Shown in pieces: positions 1-8,462 of a stretch of DNA of 64,000 nucleotides. Positions within the stretch are counted from its first letter, which is position 1. Each line of letters begins with the position of its first letter. Made by a program: the position numbers and the translations under genes. This stretch comes from Clostridia bacterium (GTDB lineage: Bacteria; Bacillota; Clostridia; Oscillospirales; CAG-272), in the NCBI GenBank assembly GCA_017536475.1, contig JAFXHH010000013.1, forward strand, positions 62,001 to 126,000, in the 5' to 3' direction. The notes under the pieces are model-generated. The model searched no databases. It was not told the origin of the DNA and was given only the letters and a program-made list of their open reading frames with translations.

Positions 1-551
1 CATTTAGCATCGGGGTTGAGTGTGAACTCAAATACGTAACCGGACTTAACCTCTTCAGCGGTCTTGCCCTCGGGAAGAGTTACGTTGTACTTGGTAAGGA
101 GATCCTGCTTCTGAGCAGTAACGTCCTTGATAGCGGTTGCCATTTCGCCTACCCACTGGTAGAGACCTTCCTCGGTGTCAAGAGCCTCCATGGTTACGAA
201 AGGAGAGGTGAGGTAGCTCAGAATGGACTGGTCACCATTTGTCTCCCATGCGTGGGGGTTCCAGTTAGAACCGAGAGAAATAGCGTAGCTATTGTAGGTG
301 TAGTCACCCAACTTAGCGGTGGGAAGAACTGCGTCAGCGGGACGAGCAGGAGCGATGAACTCGATCTTTTCTTCCTGATCATCTTCGCCCTCACCGGTAG
401 TTCCCTCGCTAGTGCCGGTGGTGGTTCCTTCATTACCGCCGCCAACAGTTGTTTCTTCTTTATCCTTGCCGCCGTTATCGCAAGCTGCGAGAGTAGCAAC
501 TGCTGCGAAAACCATCACAAGAGCAAGAAGAACTGCGATTAGTCTTTTCAT
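1..551 (-). CDS. ABC transporter substrate-binding lipoprotein, oligopeptide type (C-terminus cut off by window edge)
   Basis: The ATG at 551 follows a strong GGAGG ribosome binding site, and 183 codons run off the window edge. The protein opens with MKR, a hydrophobic stretch and a lipobox LAAC with the lipidated Cys at residue 24, so it is a membrane-anchored lipoprotein outside the cell. Residues 25-62 form a Gly/Thr/Glu-rich linker. The following part (SLGSNWNPHAWETNG, then SYLTSPFVTM) matches the start of family 5 solute-binding proteins (OppA/DppA type), which capture peptides or other small solutes for an ABC importer. The permease and ATPase genes would lie outside the window. The solute cannot be read from this fragment. 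The family call is fairly firm, the substrate unknown. Confidence 0.75.
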   Translation of the reverse strand, partial: MKRLIAVLLALVMVFAAVATLAACDNGGKDKEETTVGGGNEGTTTGTSEGTTGEGEDDQEEKIEFIAPARPADAVLPTAKLGDYTYNSYAISLGSNWNPHAWETNGDQSILSYLTSPFVTMEALDTEEGLYQWVGEMATAIKDVTAQKQDLLTKYNVTLPEGKTAEEVKSGYVFEFTLNPDAK

Positions 552-620
552 GATGAAAATCCTCCAATAAAAATTTTTATGAGCCAAAGTGCAAAATACA
601 AACACTTCAAACTATGCCTC

Positions 621-649
621 ATTATACATCGTTTTTTCAAAAATGTCAA
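621..649 (-). promoter_or_regulatory. Sigma-A type promoter for the substrate-binding lipoprotein
   Basis: On the minus strand TTGACA (649-644) and TATAAT (626-621) are separated by exactly 17 bp, a perfect match to the housekeeping consensus. It lies about 70 bp upstream of the lipoprotein ATG at 551. Confidence 0.8.
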
Positions 650-1008
650 GAGCAACTGCAAAAAACTTTGCGCTTTTGTTCAAAAATGGGCATTTGTCAC
701 ATCACTATAATAAATCGCAAAATTTTTTTTGGTATAATTGCACAATCAAATTACACATCAAAACGAATAAAATTTCATTTTTTAAAAATAAAGCAAACAT
801 TCGTCAGCTTTTGGGTCCAAGTTTTTTGCAATTTCATCAATAAAAAATTGCAAATTTCGGAAAATTCGCGCAAATATACCATCTCCTTTGACAGAATGCC
901 ACGAACAAAATTCATACATAAATTTCGCCGTTCATAAAATGTTAGCATTTTCGTGGTAATCTTATATTGTCTACGTTTCATATTTTTAACCGTATTTTCA
1001 AAACGACA
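650..1008. other. AT-rich intergenic region, no gene seen
   Basis: This stretch between the divergent lipoprotein and DUF362 genes is very AT-rich, with homopolymer runs. Short open frames in it have no ribosome binding site and no recognisable protein pattern. A TATAAT at 733-738 lacks a good -35 box. It probably carries the promoter for the DUF362 gene, but I cannot place that confidently. Confidence 0.5.
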
Positions 1009-1019
1009 CGAGGTAACAT

Positions 1020-2186
1020 ATGCAAAATTACGAAATTTCAATAGTACCGTGTGAGGATTACGACAACCGCACAGTCAAAACAGCACTCACCGAGCTGATC
1101 AATGCCATCGGCGGTCTTGATTGGGTAGAAAAAGGCATGTGCATCGCCATAAAAGCAAATCTCGTGACCTTTGCCCATCCCGACGAAGCCGTAACAACGC
1201 ATCCTGCGCCGATCTGCGCTCTTATTGAAATGTTATGCGAGCGCGGCGCAAAGGTTATAGTCGGAGACAGTCCCGGAGGACTTTATAACGCCGCCTTTCT
1301 CAATCGCGTGTACAGCGTATGCGGGCTCGGTGCGGTCGAAGCGGCAGGAGGCGAGCTCAACCGCGATTTCGGGCACGCAGAGGCTCATTTTGACGGTGCC
1401 AGAGTCGCGCACGACTTCACGTACACCTCCTATCTTGACAAAGCCGACGCAATAATAAACTTCTGCAAATTAAAAACTCACGGAATGATGGGAATGAGCG
1501 CCGCCGCCAAGAATATGTTCGGAGTAGTTCCGGGCACGATGAAGCCCGAATATCATTTTCGTTATCCCAACGCCGCGGATTTTGCAAGAATGATCGTAGA
1601 TATCGATGAATATTTCGCGCCAAAGGTCAAGCTTTGTATAGCGGATGCAATAATAGGAATGGAAGGAAACGGTCCGACCAAAGGAACACCGAGAAAGATC
1701 GGCTGCCTCGTCGCAGCTCAAAGTCCGCATAAGCTCGATATGGTCTGTGCCAAGTTGATCGGGCTCTCTCAAGACGAGATACCTACGCTCGGTGCCGCAC
1801 GCGAGCGTGGGCTTATTCCCGAAAGCTTCGATGATTTAAAGATTTTCGGTGACCCCGACTCGCTCACAGTCCCCGATTATCATAACATCGCGGTCAAAAA
1901 CAGTCTGTTATTCGATAACCGATCAAAGCTGTTTGGGAAAATAGCAAAGCTCGCGCTCGAAGCAAAGCCCATTTTGAAAAGCAAAAAATGCAAGGGCTGT
2001 GAGAAGTGCAAGCAGATCTGCCCCGCGCAAGCAATAAAAATGGTAGATAACAAGCCGCAGATCGATCGAAGCAAGTGTATAAAATGCTTCTGCTGCCAGG
2101 AATTCTGCCCGTTCGGAGCAATGGACGTTCACCGCCCCCTCCTTGCCAAGATATTGACCAGCCAAAAGAGCTCAAAGACAAAATAA
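1020..2186 (+). CDS. DUF362 domain protein with C-terminal two-cluster ferredoxin
   Basis: The protein has 388 residues; its ATG follows a GAGGTAA ribosome binding site. Residues 1 to about 300 are a DUF362 domain (IKANLVTFAHPDEAVTTHP, GDSPGG, KLKTHGMMGMSAAAKNMFG). From about residue 318 there are two 4Fe-4S motifs, CKGCEKCKQICP and CIKCFCCQEFCP, in the usual bacterial ferredoxin arrangement. DUF362 proteins are widespread in anaerobes and are thought to be cytoplasmic iron-sulfur or electron-transfer proteins, but the reaction is not established. There is no signal peptide. It is followed 70 bp later by a membrane protein gene, and a functional link is not obvious. Family assignment is firm, function unknown. 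Confidence 0.85.
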   Translation: MQNYEISIVPCEDYDNRTVKTALTELINAIGGLDWVEKGMCIAIKANLVTFAHPDEAVTTHPAPICALIEMLCERGAKVIVGDSPGGLYNAAFLNRVYSVCGLGAVEAAGGELNRDFGHAEAHFDGARVAHDFTYTSYLDKADAIINFCKLKTHGMMGMSAAAKNMFGVVPGTMKPEYHFRYPNAADFARMIVDIDEYFAPKVKLCIADAIIGMEGNGPTKGTPRKIGCLVAAQSPHKLDMVCAKLIGLSQDEIPTLGAARERGLIPESFDDLKIFGDPDSLTVPDYHNIAVKNSLLFDNRSKLFGKIAKLALEAKPILKSKKCKGCEKCKQICPAQAIKMVDNKPQIDRSKCIKCFCCQEFCPFGAMDVHRPLLAKILTSQKSSKTK

Positions 2187-2256
2187 TCAGTAGATTTCAA
2201 ATATATTTAACAAAATCGCGTATAATATCTGTATCTCCACAAATAAGGATTCGGAT

Positions 2257-3021
2257 ATGAATGTTTTGTTGAAGCTTTCATTTTTATTTTGTATAGGCTG
2301 CTCTGTCGGTTGGGTGTTGGAATTGTTTTTCAGGAGATTCTTTTCAAAAGAAAACCCCGACCGCAAATGGATAAATCCCGGGTTTCTTTCAGGGCCCTGG
2401 CTTCCCCTCTACGGATTCGGCCTGTGCATTCTCTATCTTTTGGCAGGACTCGAAAAGTATATCGTCGGCAACGGTTGGATCGAAAAAGCCTTTTTGTTTC
2501 TGATCATGGCGATCTGCATGACTGCCATTGAATATATCGCGGGAATATTCTCCCTGAAGGTGCTCAAGGTTCACCTTTGGGACTATTCTAACGAATGGGG
2601 CAATATACAGGGAATAATCTGCCCTCGCTTTTCTCTGTTTTGGGCAATTCTCGGCGCCATATACTATTTTCTGATACACCCTAATATCATGTTGGCTCTT
2701 GATTGGCTATCAAAAAACCTCGCTTTTTCGTTTGCGATAGGTTTTTATTTCGGAATATTCGCCGTAGACGTCGTTTATTCCTGCAGATTGCTCTCCAAGA
2801 TACGCAAATTTGCAAAGGAGAACGACATAGTCGTCAAATACGGCAAATTTCGCCATATCCTCGTCAACGCAATCGAAGAACGCCATCGAAGAAAAAGATT
2901 TTTCTTGCCGCACAAGACGGATCTCCCGATCTCCGATCACCTAAAATCCTATCTCGAGTGGCTCAAAGAAAACGCAAATATTGTCAAGGGCACTATAAAA
3001 GAAAACAGCCGAAACCATTGA
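2257..3021 (+). CDS. CmpB-type integral membrane protein (putative ABC-transporter type IV family)
   Basis: This 254-residue protein has about five membrane-spanning segments in residues 1-185. It also has the family signature GCSVGWVLELFFRRF, followed by NPGFLSGPWLPLYGFG and later WDYSNEWGNIQGIICPRFS. These fit the 'putative ABC-transporter type IV' family (CmpB), common in Clostridia but not characterised biochemically. The C-terminal 60 residues are hydrophilic and basic and probably cytoplasmic. The start has an AAGGA ribosome binding site; TATAAT at 2221-2226 may be its -10 box. The stop codon lies inside a bidirectional terminator shared with the convergent peptidase gene. The ABC-transporter name is historical; no ATPase partner is adjacent. 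Confidence 0.75.
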   Translation: MNVLLKLSFLFCIGCSVGWVLELFFRRFFSKENPDRKWINPGFLSGPWLPLYGFGLCILYLLAGLEKYIVGNGWIEKAFLFLIMAICMTAIEYIAGIFSLKVLKVHLWDYSNEWGNIQGIICPRFSLFWAILGAIYYFLIHPNIMLALDWLSKNLAFSFAIGFYFGIFAVDVVYSCRLLSKIRKFAKENDIVVKYGKFRHILVNAIEERHRRKRFFLPHKTDLPISDHLKSYLEWLKENANIVKGTIKENSRNH

Positions 3022-3045
3022 ACTATAACGGTTTCGGCTGTTTTT
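3002..3045. terminator. Bidirectional rho-independent terminator
   Basis: A perfect stem (AAAACAGCCGAAACC at 3002-3016 with GGTTTCGGCTGTTTT at 3030-3044) is flanked by A and T runs. It overlaps the stop codons of the convergent genes ending at 3021 and 3044, so it serves both. Confidence 0.9.
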
Positions 3046-3724
3046 ATCTGCAGGCGTCCACAAAAGCCTTGAATATATTGGCAGAGTCGTCTTCATCGTG
3101 ATATAGCTCGGGATGCCACTGCACGCCGAGGCAAAAAGGATGCTCGAGGGAATGAAATGCCTCGACGTATCCATCCTCGCTTACCGCGTCGCACGCAAGA
3201 GGGTCGGCAAGCCGCTTCACACACTGATGGTGATATGTATTAGTCAGAAGGCTATTCCTTCCTATCAGATCAAAAAGAAGTCCTTTTTCATCAACGAAAA
3301 CATAATGGGCACGTTTTCCTCTGTCTTTGCCGCGGTTTTCCGTGTGATTGTCTATATGCTGATGCAGAGTCCCTCCTAAAAAAACGTTTATGATCTGTTC
3401 CCCGCGGCATATTCCAAGAATCGGCTTTCCTGTCGGATATATCGCGTGAAACATCCTGAATTCAAACCCATCTCTTTCAGAACTTATGTTCGATGTTTTG
3501 TGATGAATTTCTTCGTTATAATATTTAGGATCAAGATCCCCTCCGCCGCAAAAAAGAAATCCGTCAAACAGTTTCACGTATTCGTTTATCTGTGCGTCGT
3601 CATCGGTATACGGCAACACTACTCCCATACCGCCGTTTTTCCATATCGCTTCAAGATATTCCTTATTTAAGGATACCAAATTCCCGTCCATTCCGCCCAT
3701 AAGAGCGATCTTCGGTCTGCTCAT
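3044..3724 (-). CDS. Gamma-glutamyl-gamma-aminobutyrate hydrolase family protein (peptidase C26)
   Basis: A class I glutamine amidotransferase-like fold of 226 residues is predicted. FCGGGDLDP, the nucleophile elbow GICRGEQ with the catalytic Cys, and QWHPE with the catalytic His and Glu are all present. Members hydrolyse gamma-glutamyl amide bonds, for example gamma-Glu-GABA in putrescine breakdown; no other putrescine genes are nearby, so the substrate is open. I chose the ATG at 3724 because it has GGAGAG five bases upstream and the protein then begins MSRPKIALMGG, like its family. An in-frame ATG at 3793 would add 23 unrelated residues. It is the last gene of a minus-strand run that includes parA, parB and serS. 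Confidence 0.85.
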   Translation of the reverse strand: MSRPKIALMGGMDGNLVSLNKEYLEAIWKNGGMGVVLPYTDDDAQINEYVKLFDGFLFCGGGDLDPKYYNEEIHHKTSNISSERDGFEFRMFHAIYPTGKPILGICRGEQIINVFLGGTLHQHIDNHTENRGKDRGKRAHYVFVDEKGLLFDLIGRNSLLTNTYHHQCVKRLADPLACDAVSEDGYVEAFHSLEHPFCLGVQWHPELYHDEDDSANIFKAFVDACR

Positions 3725-3815
3725 AATCTCTCCGTTCTGCCGTCTTTTTGGCTCTTTCGCAATAATGGGAATGATCCAACGGACCATTCCCATCTTAGCC
3801 GTTTTTAACGGTATA

Positions 3816-4481
3816 TTATCCTCTGCCGACCACTGTGATAAAATTATCTACCAGCTTTATAGCGTCAGGCACTATATAACATGCAAACATACATAGCAAC
3901 AGTGCCGCCAAGGACACAAGGACCGCAGATCCTATATTTGCTCCGTGTTTGTCAAATTTTATTTCTGCAGCATAGGTTTTATCCTTAGGGATATAAAAAT
4001 GCATCGTATTACAGTCGCGTCTGAATTCGGGAGCTTTGAATTTCGGCGGTTTTTCATCGTTTTTGTGCAATTCGAGAAATTCTTCACGGCTTTTGTTGAT
4101 TTCGGTCAAGAATTCGTCCTCTTCAACGCAACGAATCCAACGAGATAGAGTCCCCCCGGTCTTAACAGATCCGCGCACACCCGGACTTTTCAGATAACCA
4201 AGATCGTACAGCGTTTTTGCTGAATCCTTATCGAAGCACTCCTCGTATATCACTTTTCTTACGAAATCACCGATATATCTCTTTGTGTACACGGTACTTA
4301 TAGCCGCAACTATAATTCCGAAGGTGATTCCTATAATTATCATTCTGATGGACATAAGGGCATTACCCTTGACCGTGAAATTCTCAAGATACGGCATATC
4401 CACCGAAAAATAAGTATCCACGATGTATTCCCATATCTCTTCCAGAAGACTCTGCTTGCTCGCAAGCGCAACATTCAGCAT
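3816..4481 (-). CDS. Hypothetical two-helix membrane protein
   Basis: The 221-residue protein has one hydrophobic segment near residues 47-65 (MIIIGITFGIIVAAIS) and another near 185-210, with a charged domain of about 120 residues between them. I recognise no family or catalytic motif. The ATG follows AGGAGATC. It starts 32 bp after the end of serS in the same orientation and may be co-transcribed with it. Similar unnamed proteins accompany serS or parB in related Clostridia only as far as I can guess. That it is a real gene is likely from the ribosome binding site, codon use and membrane pattern; its role is unknown. Confidence 0.65.
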   Translation of the reverse strand: MLNVALASKQSLLEEIWEYIVDTYFSVDMPYLENFTVKGNALMSIRMIIIGITFGIIVAAISTVYTKRYIGDFVRKVIYEECFDKDSAKTLYDLGYLKSPGVRGSVKTGGTLSRWIRCVEEDEFLTEINKSREEFLELHKNDEKPPKFKAPEFRRDCNTMHFYIPKDKTYAAEIKFDKHGANIGSAVLVSLAALLLCMFACYIVPDAIKLVDNFITVVGRG

Positions 4482-4513
4482 ATATGATCTCCTATTTTCG
4501 AGTTTACGGAAAA

Positions 4514-5794
4514 TTACTTCTTGATAACGTCGGTTCCAACGTACTTGCGAAGCACCTCGGGAACAGTCACGCTTCCGTCCGCATTCTGATTCTGCTCAAC
4601 AAGTGCAGGAAGGATTCTTGAGGTTGCAAGACCCGAGCCGTTCAAGGTGTGGATGTATTCTATCTTTCCGTTTGCTCGTCTTACTCTCATCATTCCGCGT
4701 CTCGCCTGATAATCTCTTGCATTGGATACCGAACTGACCTCCTTGTATCCGTCCATTGAGGGAATGTTGATTTCGATATCGTAGGTTCTTGCCATGGAAG
4801 CCGAGCAATCGCCTGCCGCAAGCTTAACGGTTCTGAAATGGAATCCGAGACCGCTTACAAGATTTTCCGCCTTGGTTACAAGCTCGTCAAACGCCGCATC
4901 ACTCTGCTCGGGCAGGGTGAACTGGAACATCTCGACCTTGTTGAACTGATGTCCGCGCACCATTCCTCGCTCGTCGGAACGGTAAGATCCCGCTTCGCGA
5001 CGGAAGCAAGGAGTATAGCTGAACATCTTCTTGGGGAGGTCTGCCTCGGTGAGAATCTCTTTTCTGTAAAGGGATGCAAGAGCTGCCTCGGCAGTGGGAA
5101 GCATATAGTGGATTCTATCGTCCGTGGGATTCTCGATCTTATAAACCTCGTCTGCAAACTTAGGGAACTGTCCTGCGGTCACTCCACACTCGTATTCGAG
5201 CATGTGAGGAGGAAGAATAAACTCGTATCCGTCGGAAATATGGGTGTCGATGAAATAGTTGAGTAACGCCCATTCAAGACGTGCGCCCATTCCGCGATAG
5301 ATCCAGAATCCGGAACCCGCAAGCTTTGTACCTCTTTCGTAGTCGATAAGACCAAGCGCGTTACAAAGATCAACGTGGTTTTTGGGTTCAAAATCGAACT
5401 TTCTGGGTTCAGAGAAGAAACGGATCGGCTCGTTATTTTCTTTTCCGCCGGGAAGAAGGTCTCTGTCGGGAAGATTGGGAAGTCCAAGCATCCAAGAGGT
5501 CAATTCGGTCTCAACGCCCTTGAGAACCTCGTCATTTTCCTTCGCCTTTGCACCGAGTGCTCTTGACTGAGCAAAGATTTCCGAAGGATCCTTTCCTTCC
5601 TTTTTATATTGGGGAATAAGCTTTGTGAGCTTGTTCTGTTCCGCCTTGATAGCCTCAGTCTCGGTGATCAAAGCTCTCCTTTTAGCGTCAAGCTCAAGGA
5701 TCTTTGCAACGTCCTCAGTCGCATCCTTTCCTTTTGCAGCAAGTCTTTCAACGACTTCCGACGGGTTTTCCTTTATATAATTTATATCAAGCAT
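4514..5794 (-). CDS. serS: Seryl-tRNA synthetase
   Basis: This 426-residue enzyme attaches serine to tRNA-Ser in the cytoplasm. It begins MLDINYIKENPSEVVERLA, the typical SerRS start, and residues 1-110 form the long antiparallel coiled coil that grips the tRNA variable arm. Class II motif 2 is visible as SYTPCFRREAGS followed by GMVRGHQFNKVEMFQF, and motif 3 as LNGSGLATSRILPALVEQNQ. The length is normal for bacterial SerRS. No T-box leader is seen: only 34 bp separate it from parB upstream, so it is probably transcribed with parAB. That pairing is common near the origin in Clostridia. Confidence 0.95.
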   Translation of the reverse strand: MLDINYIKENPSEVVERLAAKGKDATEDVAKILELDAKRRALITETEAIKAEQNKLTKLIPQYKKEGKDPSEIFAQSRALGAKAKENDEVLKGVETELTSWMLGLPNLPDRDLLPGGKENNEPIRFFSEPRKFDFEPKNHVDLCNALGLIDYERGTKLAGSGFWIYRGMGARLEWALLNYFIDTHISDGYEFILPPHMLEYECGVTAGQFPKFADEVYKIENPTDDRIHYMLPTAEAALASLYRKEILTEADLPKKMFSYTPCFRREAGSYRSDERGMVRGHQFNKVEMFQFTLPEQSDAAFDELVTKAENLVSGLGFHFRTVKLAAGDCSASMARTYDIEINIPSMDGYKEVSSVSNARDYQARRGMMRVRRANGKIEYIHTLNGSGLATSRILPALVEQNQNADGSVTVPEVLRKYVGTDVIKK

Positions 5795-5828
5795 TTTCTT
5801 TGTCCTTTCAATGATAATATGTATCCGA

Positions 5829-6716
5829 TCAGGAATTAAACAATCCCTTGCCGCAAATGAGAGTCAGAAGCTCCTCAAGATCCGCATCGTTATCAAACGT
5901 CAGCTCCACGGTCTTCTTTTTTGCAGTCTGATTTATCTTGACTTTTCTGCCAAGCTTATCCATAACGCGTCTTTCAAGGTCGCGCATATAAACGCGTTTT
6001 TGCACAGATTCGTCAGGGGTATCCTTAAGTGCTTCAACGTCTTGTTCTGCCAACAAGCGTCTTACAGTTTTTTCAACCTCTCGAACCGAAAGATCTCTTT
6101 CATACACCTTTTGCGCCAACGCGATCATCTGATCCTCGTCGTCAAGACCAAGGATCGCCCTTGCGTGACCGTTCGTGATTTTTCCTTCCTTCAAAAGAGA
6201 AAGCACTTCGTCGGGAAGGTCTATGAGTCTAAGCATATTTGCTATAGCAGAACGGGATTTGCCCACCTCTTTCGAAAGCTGTTCCTGAGTCAATCCGAAT
6301 CTGTCAACAAGAGCCTGATACGCAAAGGCTTCTTCAACAGGGTTGAGGTTTTCGCGCTGAACGTTCTCTACGAGTGCGATCTGTGCCACCTTAAGATCAT
6401 CGCCGTCAACGGTTATAGCGGGTATCTCTGAAAGTCCCGCCATTTTAGCGGCTCTCCAGCGACGCTCACCCGCGATTATCTCGTACGTATTAGGGAAATC
6501 AGAGTTTTCGCGAACGATTATAGGCTGAAGCACGCCGTGTATGGATATGGAATCAGCGAGAAGCTGTATGCTTTCTTCGTCGAAATTTTTTCGCGGCTGA
6601 TCTCTTCTGGGTTCTATATCGTTTATCTTTATTTTTGAGACAGAGTCCTTTTTATCCTCAATCATATTATCGTCAAGAATCGAATAAAAATCTCTGCCAA
6701 GTCCTCCTCTTGCCAT
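5829..6716 (-). CDS. parB: Chromosome partitioning protein ParB (Spo0J)
   Basis: This 295-residue CTP-dependent clamp binds parS and spreads along nearby DNA to organise the origin. The start MARGGLGRDFYSIL is typical. The N-terminal CTPase domain contains GERRWRAAKMAG at about residues 83-94 and ENVQRENLNPVEEA at 117-130. The parS-reading helix-turn-helix lies at about 140-163 (LTQEQLSKEVGKSRSAIANM). A C-terminal dimerisation domain follows. The gene starts 16 bp after parA in an operon, and three parS sites lie upstream of parA. In spore formers the ParA/ParB pair also links chromosome segregation to sporulation. Confidence 0.95.
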   Translation of the reverse strand: MARGGLGRDFYSILDDNMIEDKKDSVSKIKINDIEPRRDQPRKNFDEESIQLLADSISIHGVLQPIIVRENSDFPNTYEIIAGERRWRAAKMAGLSEIPAITVDGDDLKVAQIALVENVQRENLNPVEEAFAYQALVDRFGLTQEQLSKEVGKSRSAIANMLRLIDLPDEVLSLLKEGKITNGHARAILGLDDEDQMIALAQKVYERDLSVREVEKTVRRLLAEQDVEALKDTPDESVQKRVYMRDLERRVMDKLGRKVKINQTAKKKTVELTFDNDADLEELLTLICGKGLFNS

Positions 6717-6732
6717 TGCAATTCTCCTTTAT

Positions 6733-7494
6733 TTATATTCTTGAAGCAAGCTCTTTAGCTACCGACAAATACTCATCAGTGCCCTTAGCTCTCTTTTCGT
6801 GATAGTATACAGGCATGCCAAATCCGGGAGCCTCAGAAACCTTGACTCCTCTGGAAATTTTAGTCTTAAACAGCTTGTCCGCATAGTGCTTGTTGAGCTC
6901 GTTGATAACCTGAAGAGAGAGCAGCAATCTTGAATTGTACATCGTTACAAGTATACCCGTTATGTTGAGCGAGTTGTTGTAATTCGCCTTGATTCTGTTT
7001 ATGGTAACTGTGAGCTGTGAAAGTCCCTCGAGCGCGTAGAATTCGCACTGCATTGGGATAATAACGCCATCGCTTGCAACCATCGCATTGACCGTAAGCA
7101 TGCTGAGAGAAGGCGGGCAGTCGATGATTATATAGTCGTAATCATCTTTTATTGTTTCCAACGCGTTCTTCATTATTCTTTCCGCGCCGTCTTCCTGATA
7201 AAGATTGTATTCCGCGCCCGCAAGAGCTATGTTTGCAGGGATAATGTTAAGGTTTTTATATTCGGTCTGAAGAACCGCATCTTTTGCCTCGATATCCCCA
7301 AGAAGCACGTCGTTTATGGAGTTCTTCAATCCTTTTTTAGATATTCCGACTCCACTTGTAGCGTTTCCCTGAGGGTCAAGATCTATCAAAAGGACCTTGT
7401 AACCAAGTATTCCCAACGACGCAGCCACGTTGACCGCAGACGTGGTTTTGCCGACTCCGCCCTTTTGGTTAGAAAAAGAAATTATTTTTCCCAA
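6733..7494 (-). CDS. parA: Chromosome partitioning ATPase ParA (Soj)
   Basis: A 253-residue deviant Walker-type ATPase. The signature KGGVGKTT sits at residues 11-18, with the second switch in DLDPQGNATSGVG and DCPPSLSMLTVNAM. It cooperates with ParB to move and space replicated origins, and in Bacillus also controls DnaA. There is no N-terminal DNA-binding extension, so it is the chromosomal short type rather than a plasmid ParA. It leads the parA-parB(-serS) transcript; a promoter with TTGCAA and TATAAT spaced 17 bp lies just upstream. Confidence 0.95.
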   Translation of the reverse strand: MGKIISFSNQKGGVGKTTSAVNVAASLGILGYKVLLIDLDPQGNATSGVGISKKGLKNSINDVLLGDIEAKDAVLQTEYKNLNIIPANIALAGAEYNLYQEDGAERIMKNALETIKDDYDYIIIDCPPSLSMLTVNAMVASDGVIIPMQCEFYALEGLSQLTVTINRIKANYNNSLNITGILVTMYNSRLLLSLQVINELNKHYADKLFKTKISRGVKVSEAPGFGMPVYYHEKRAKGTDEYLSVAKELASRI

Positions 7495-7535
7495 ATCGGA
7501 TTCCTCCTCGTGTAATTTTGTGAGTGTTTGAATAC

Positions 7536-7564
7536 ATTATACTATATCCATTGAGTTTTTGCAA
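7536..7564 (-). promoter_or_regulatory. Promoter of the parA-parB operon
   Basis: TTGCAA (7564-7559) and TATAAT (7541-7536) on the minus strand are 17 bp apart, 42 bp upstream of the parA ATG. It lies within about 55-180 bp of three parS sites, so ParB spreading could affect it. Confidence 0.6.
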
Positions 7565-7616
7565 GAGGTTTTTCTAAAAATCTAAAAAAGTTTTTAATTT
7601 TGAAGCCGTCAAAAAA

Positions 7617-7632
7617 TGTTTCACGTGAAACT
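7617..7632. promoter_or_regulatory. parS site 1 (one mismatch)
   Basis: TGTTTCACGTGAAACT differs from the bacterial parS consensus TGTTTCACGTGAAACA only at the last base. ParB/Spo0J nucleates here. Confidence 0.93.
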
Positions 7633-7650
7633 TTTACAAAAAGCCCAACA

Positions 7651-7682
7651 GACCGAACTGTTTCACGTGAAACAGTTCGGTC
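7651..7682. repeat. 32-bp perfect palindrome containing parS site 2
   Basis: The consensus parS is flanked on the left by GACCGAAC (7651-7658) and on the right by its exact reverse complement GTTCGGTC (7675-7682). This extends the 16-bp site to a 32-bp perfect palindrome. No T-run follows, so it is not an ordinary terminator. Confidence 0.9.
7659..7674. promoter_or_regulatory. parS site 2 (perfect consensus)
   Basis: TGTTTCACGTGAAACA matches the parS consensus at all 16 positions. It is the middle of three sites between parA and rsmG. Confidence 0.97.
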
Positions 7683-7701
7683 CACCGCAACTCGCAAGCA
7701 T

Positions 7702-7717
7702 TGTTTCACGTGAAACA
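7702..7717. promoter_or_regulatory. parS site 3 (perfect consensus)
   Basis: TGTTTCACGTGAAACA again matches at all 16 positions. It directly abuts the T-tract of the rsmG terminator. Confidence 0.97.
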
Positions 7718-7741
7718 AAAAGCCGCTGATTAAAGCGGCTT
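7717..7741 (-). terminator. Terminator of the ahcY-mnmG-rsmG operon
   Basis: On the minus strand, stem AAGCCGC with GCGGCTT and an 8-base loop is followed by TTTTG. The rsmG stop codon (7730-7732) lies in the loop and the T-run touches parS site 3. Confidence 0.75.
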
Positions 7742-8455
7742 CTTGAGTATTTGTGAATATTTTCTCGGATATTGCTTTGGTGTTAAAGCGGTTTTCTTAT
7801 AGATCCTTGCTTCTCGCTCGATCGCCATATCTTCACACGTTAACCTGTACGCAGAGATCTCCGCCGAAGCAGCTCCAAGCTTTTTGATTCCTTCTTCAGC
7901 TTCTGCCGCTTCTTCGGCGCCTTTGTCCGATTTCATGGCAACGAATAATCCTCCGACCCTTACAAAAGGAACGCACAATTCCGCAAGAACGTTGAGGCGC
8001 GCAACGGCTCTGCTTGTGCAAACGTCGAAGCTCTCGCGGTTTAGATCCACAAAATCCTCGGCTCTCGCGCAAACGGCATTCAAATTCTCAAGACCAAGTT
8101 TTTCTTTTGCCGACAGGACAAAATCGATCTTTTTGCCCGTACTGTCAAGCGACGTTATGGCAAGATCTTTCCTGATTATCGCAAGTGGCACGGACGGGAA
8201 CCCGGCGCCGCAGCCAACGTCCAAAACCGAAGCTCCTTGCGGAATATGCCTGCTTATAGCTGCAGAATCTGCAAAATGCTTCAATATTATTCCTTTTTCA
8301 TCAGTGATTGCAGTCAAGTTCGTGTGCTTGTTCGTTTCAACAAGAAGATCTGCAAATTCGCAGAGGATCTCTGCGGATTTGTCGTCAAGCAAATTCTTCA
8401 TTCCATTTTCTTCGAAGGTCTTATACAGCAAATTTATAAACTTTTGACGTTCCAT
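7730..8455 (-). CDS. rsmG: 16S rRNA (guanine-527-N7)-methyltransferase
   Basis: RsmG (GidB), 241 residues, transfers a methyl group from S-adenosylmethionine to N7 of G527 in the 530 loop of 16S rRNA. The SAM-binding motif VLDVGCGAGFPSVPLAI is followed by TSRAVARLNVLAELC, both diagnostic. It starts 7 bp after the mnmG stop and is the last gene of an operon with ahcY and mnmG. The mnmG-rsmG order is the standard one in bacteria. Loss of RsmG is known to give low-level streptomycin resistance in several species. Nothing looks truncated. Confidence 0.95.
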   Translation of the reverse strand: MERQKFINLLYKTFEENGMKNLLDDKSAEILCEFADLLVETNKHTNLTAITDEKGIILKHFADSAAISRHIPQGASVLDVGCGAGFPSVPLAIIRKDLAITSLDSTGKKIDFVLSAKEKLGLENLNAVCARAEDFVDLNRESFDVCTSRAVARLNVLAELCVPFVRVGGLFVAMKSDKGAEEAAEAEEGIKKLGAASAEISAYRLTCEDMAIEREARIYKKTALTPKQYPRKYSQILKKPL

Positions 8456-8462
8456 ACAAACC

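Noticed and set aside
589..937. Two short overlapping plus-strand frames in the AT-rich spacer
   Set aside because: They overlap the minus-strand promoter, have no ribosome binding site, and their translation is low-complexity.
5795..5828. Search for a T-box in front of serS
   Set aside because: The gap to parB is only 34 bp and holds no T-box core or terminator.
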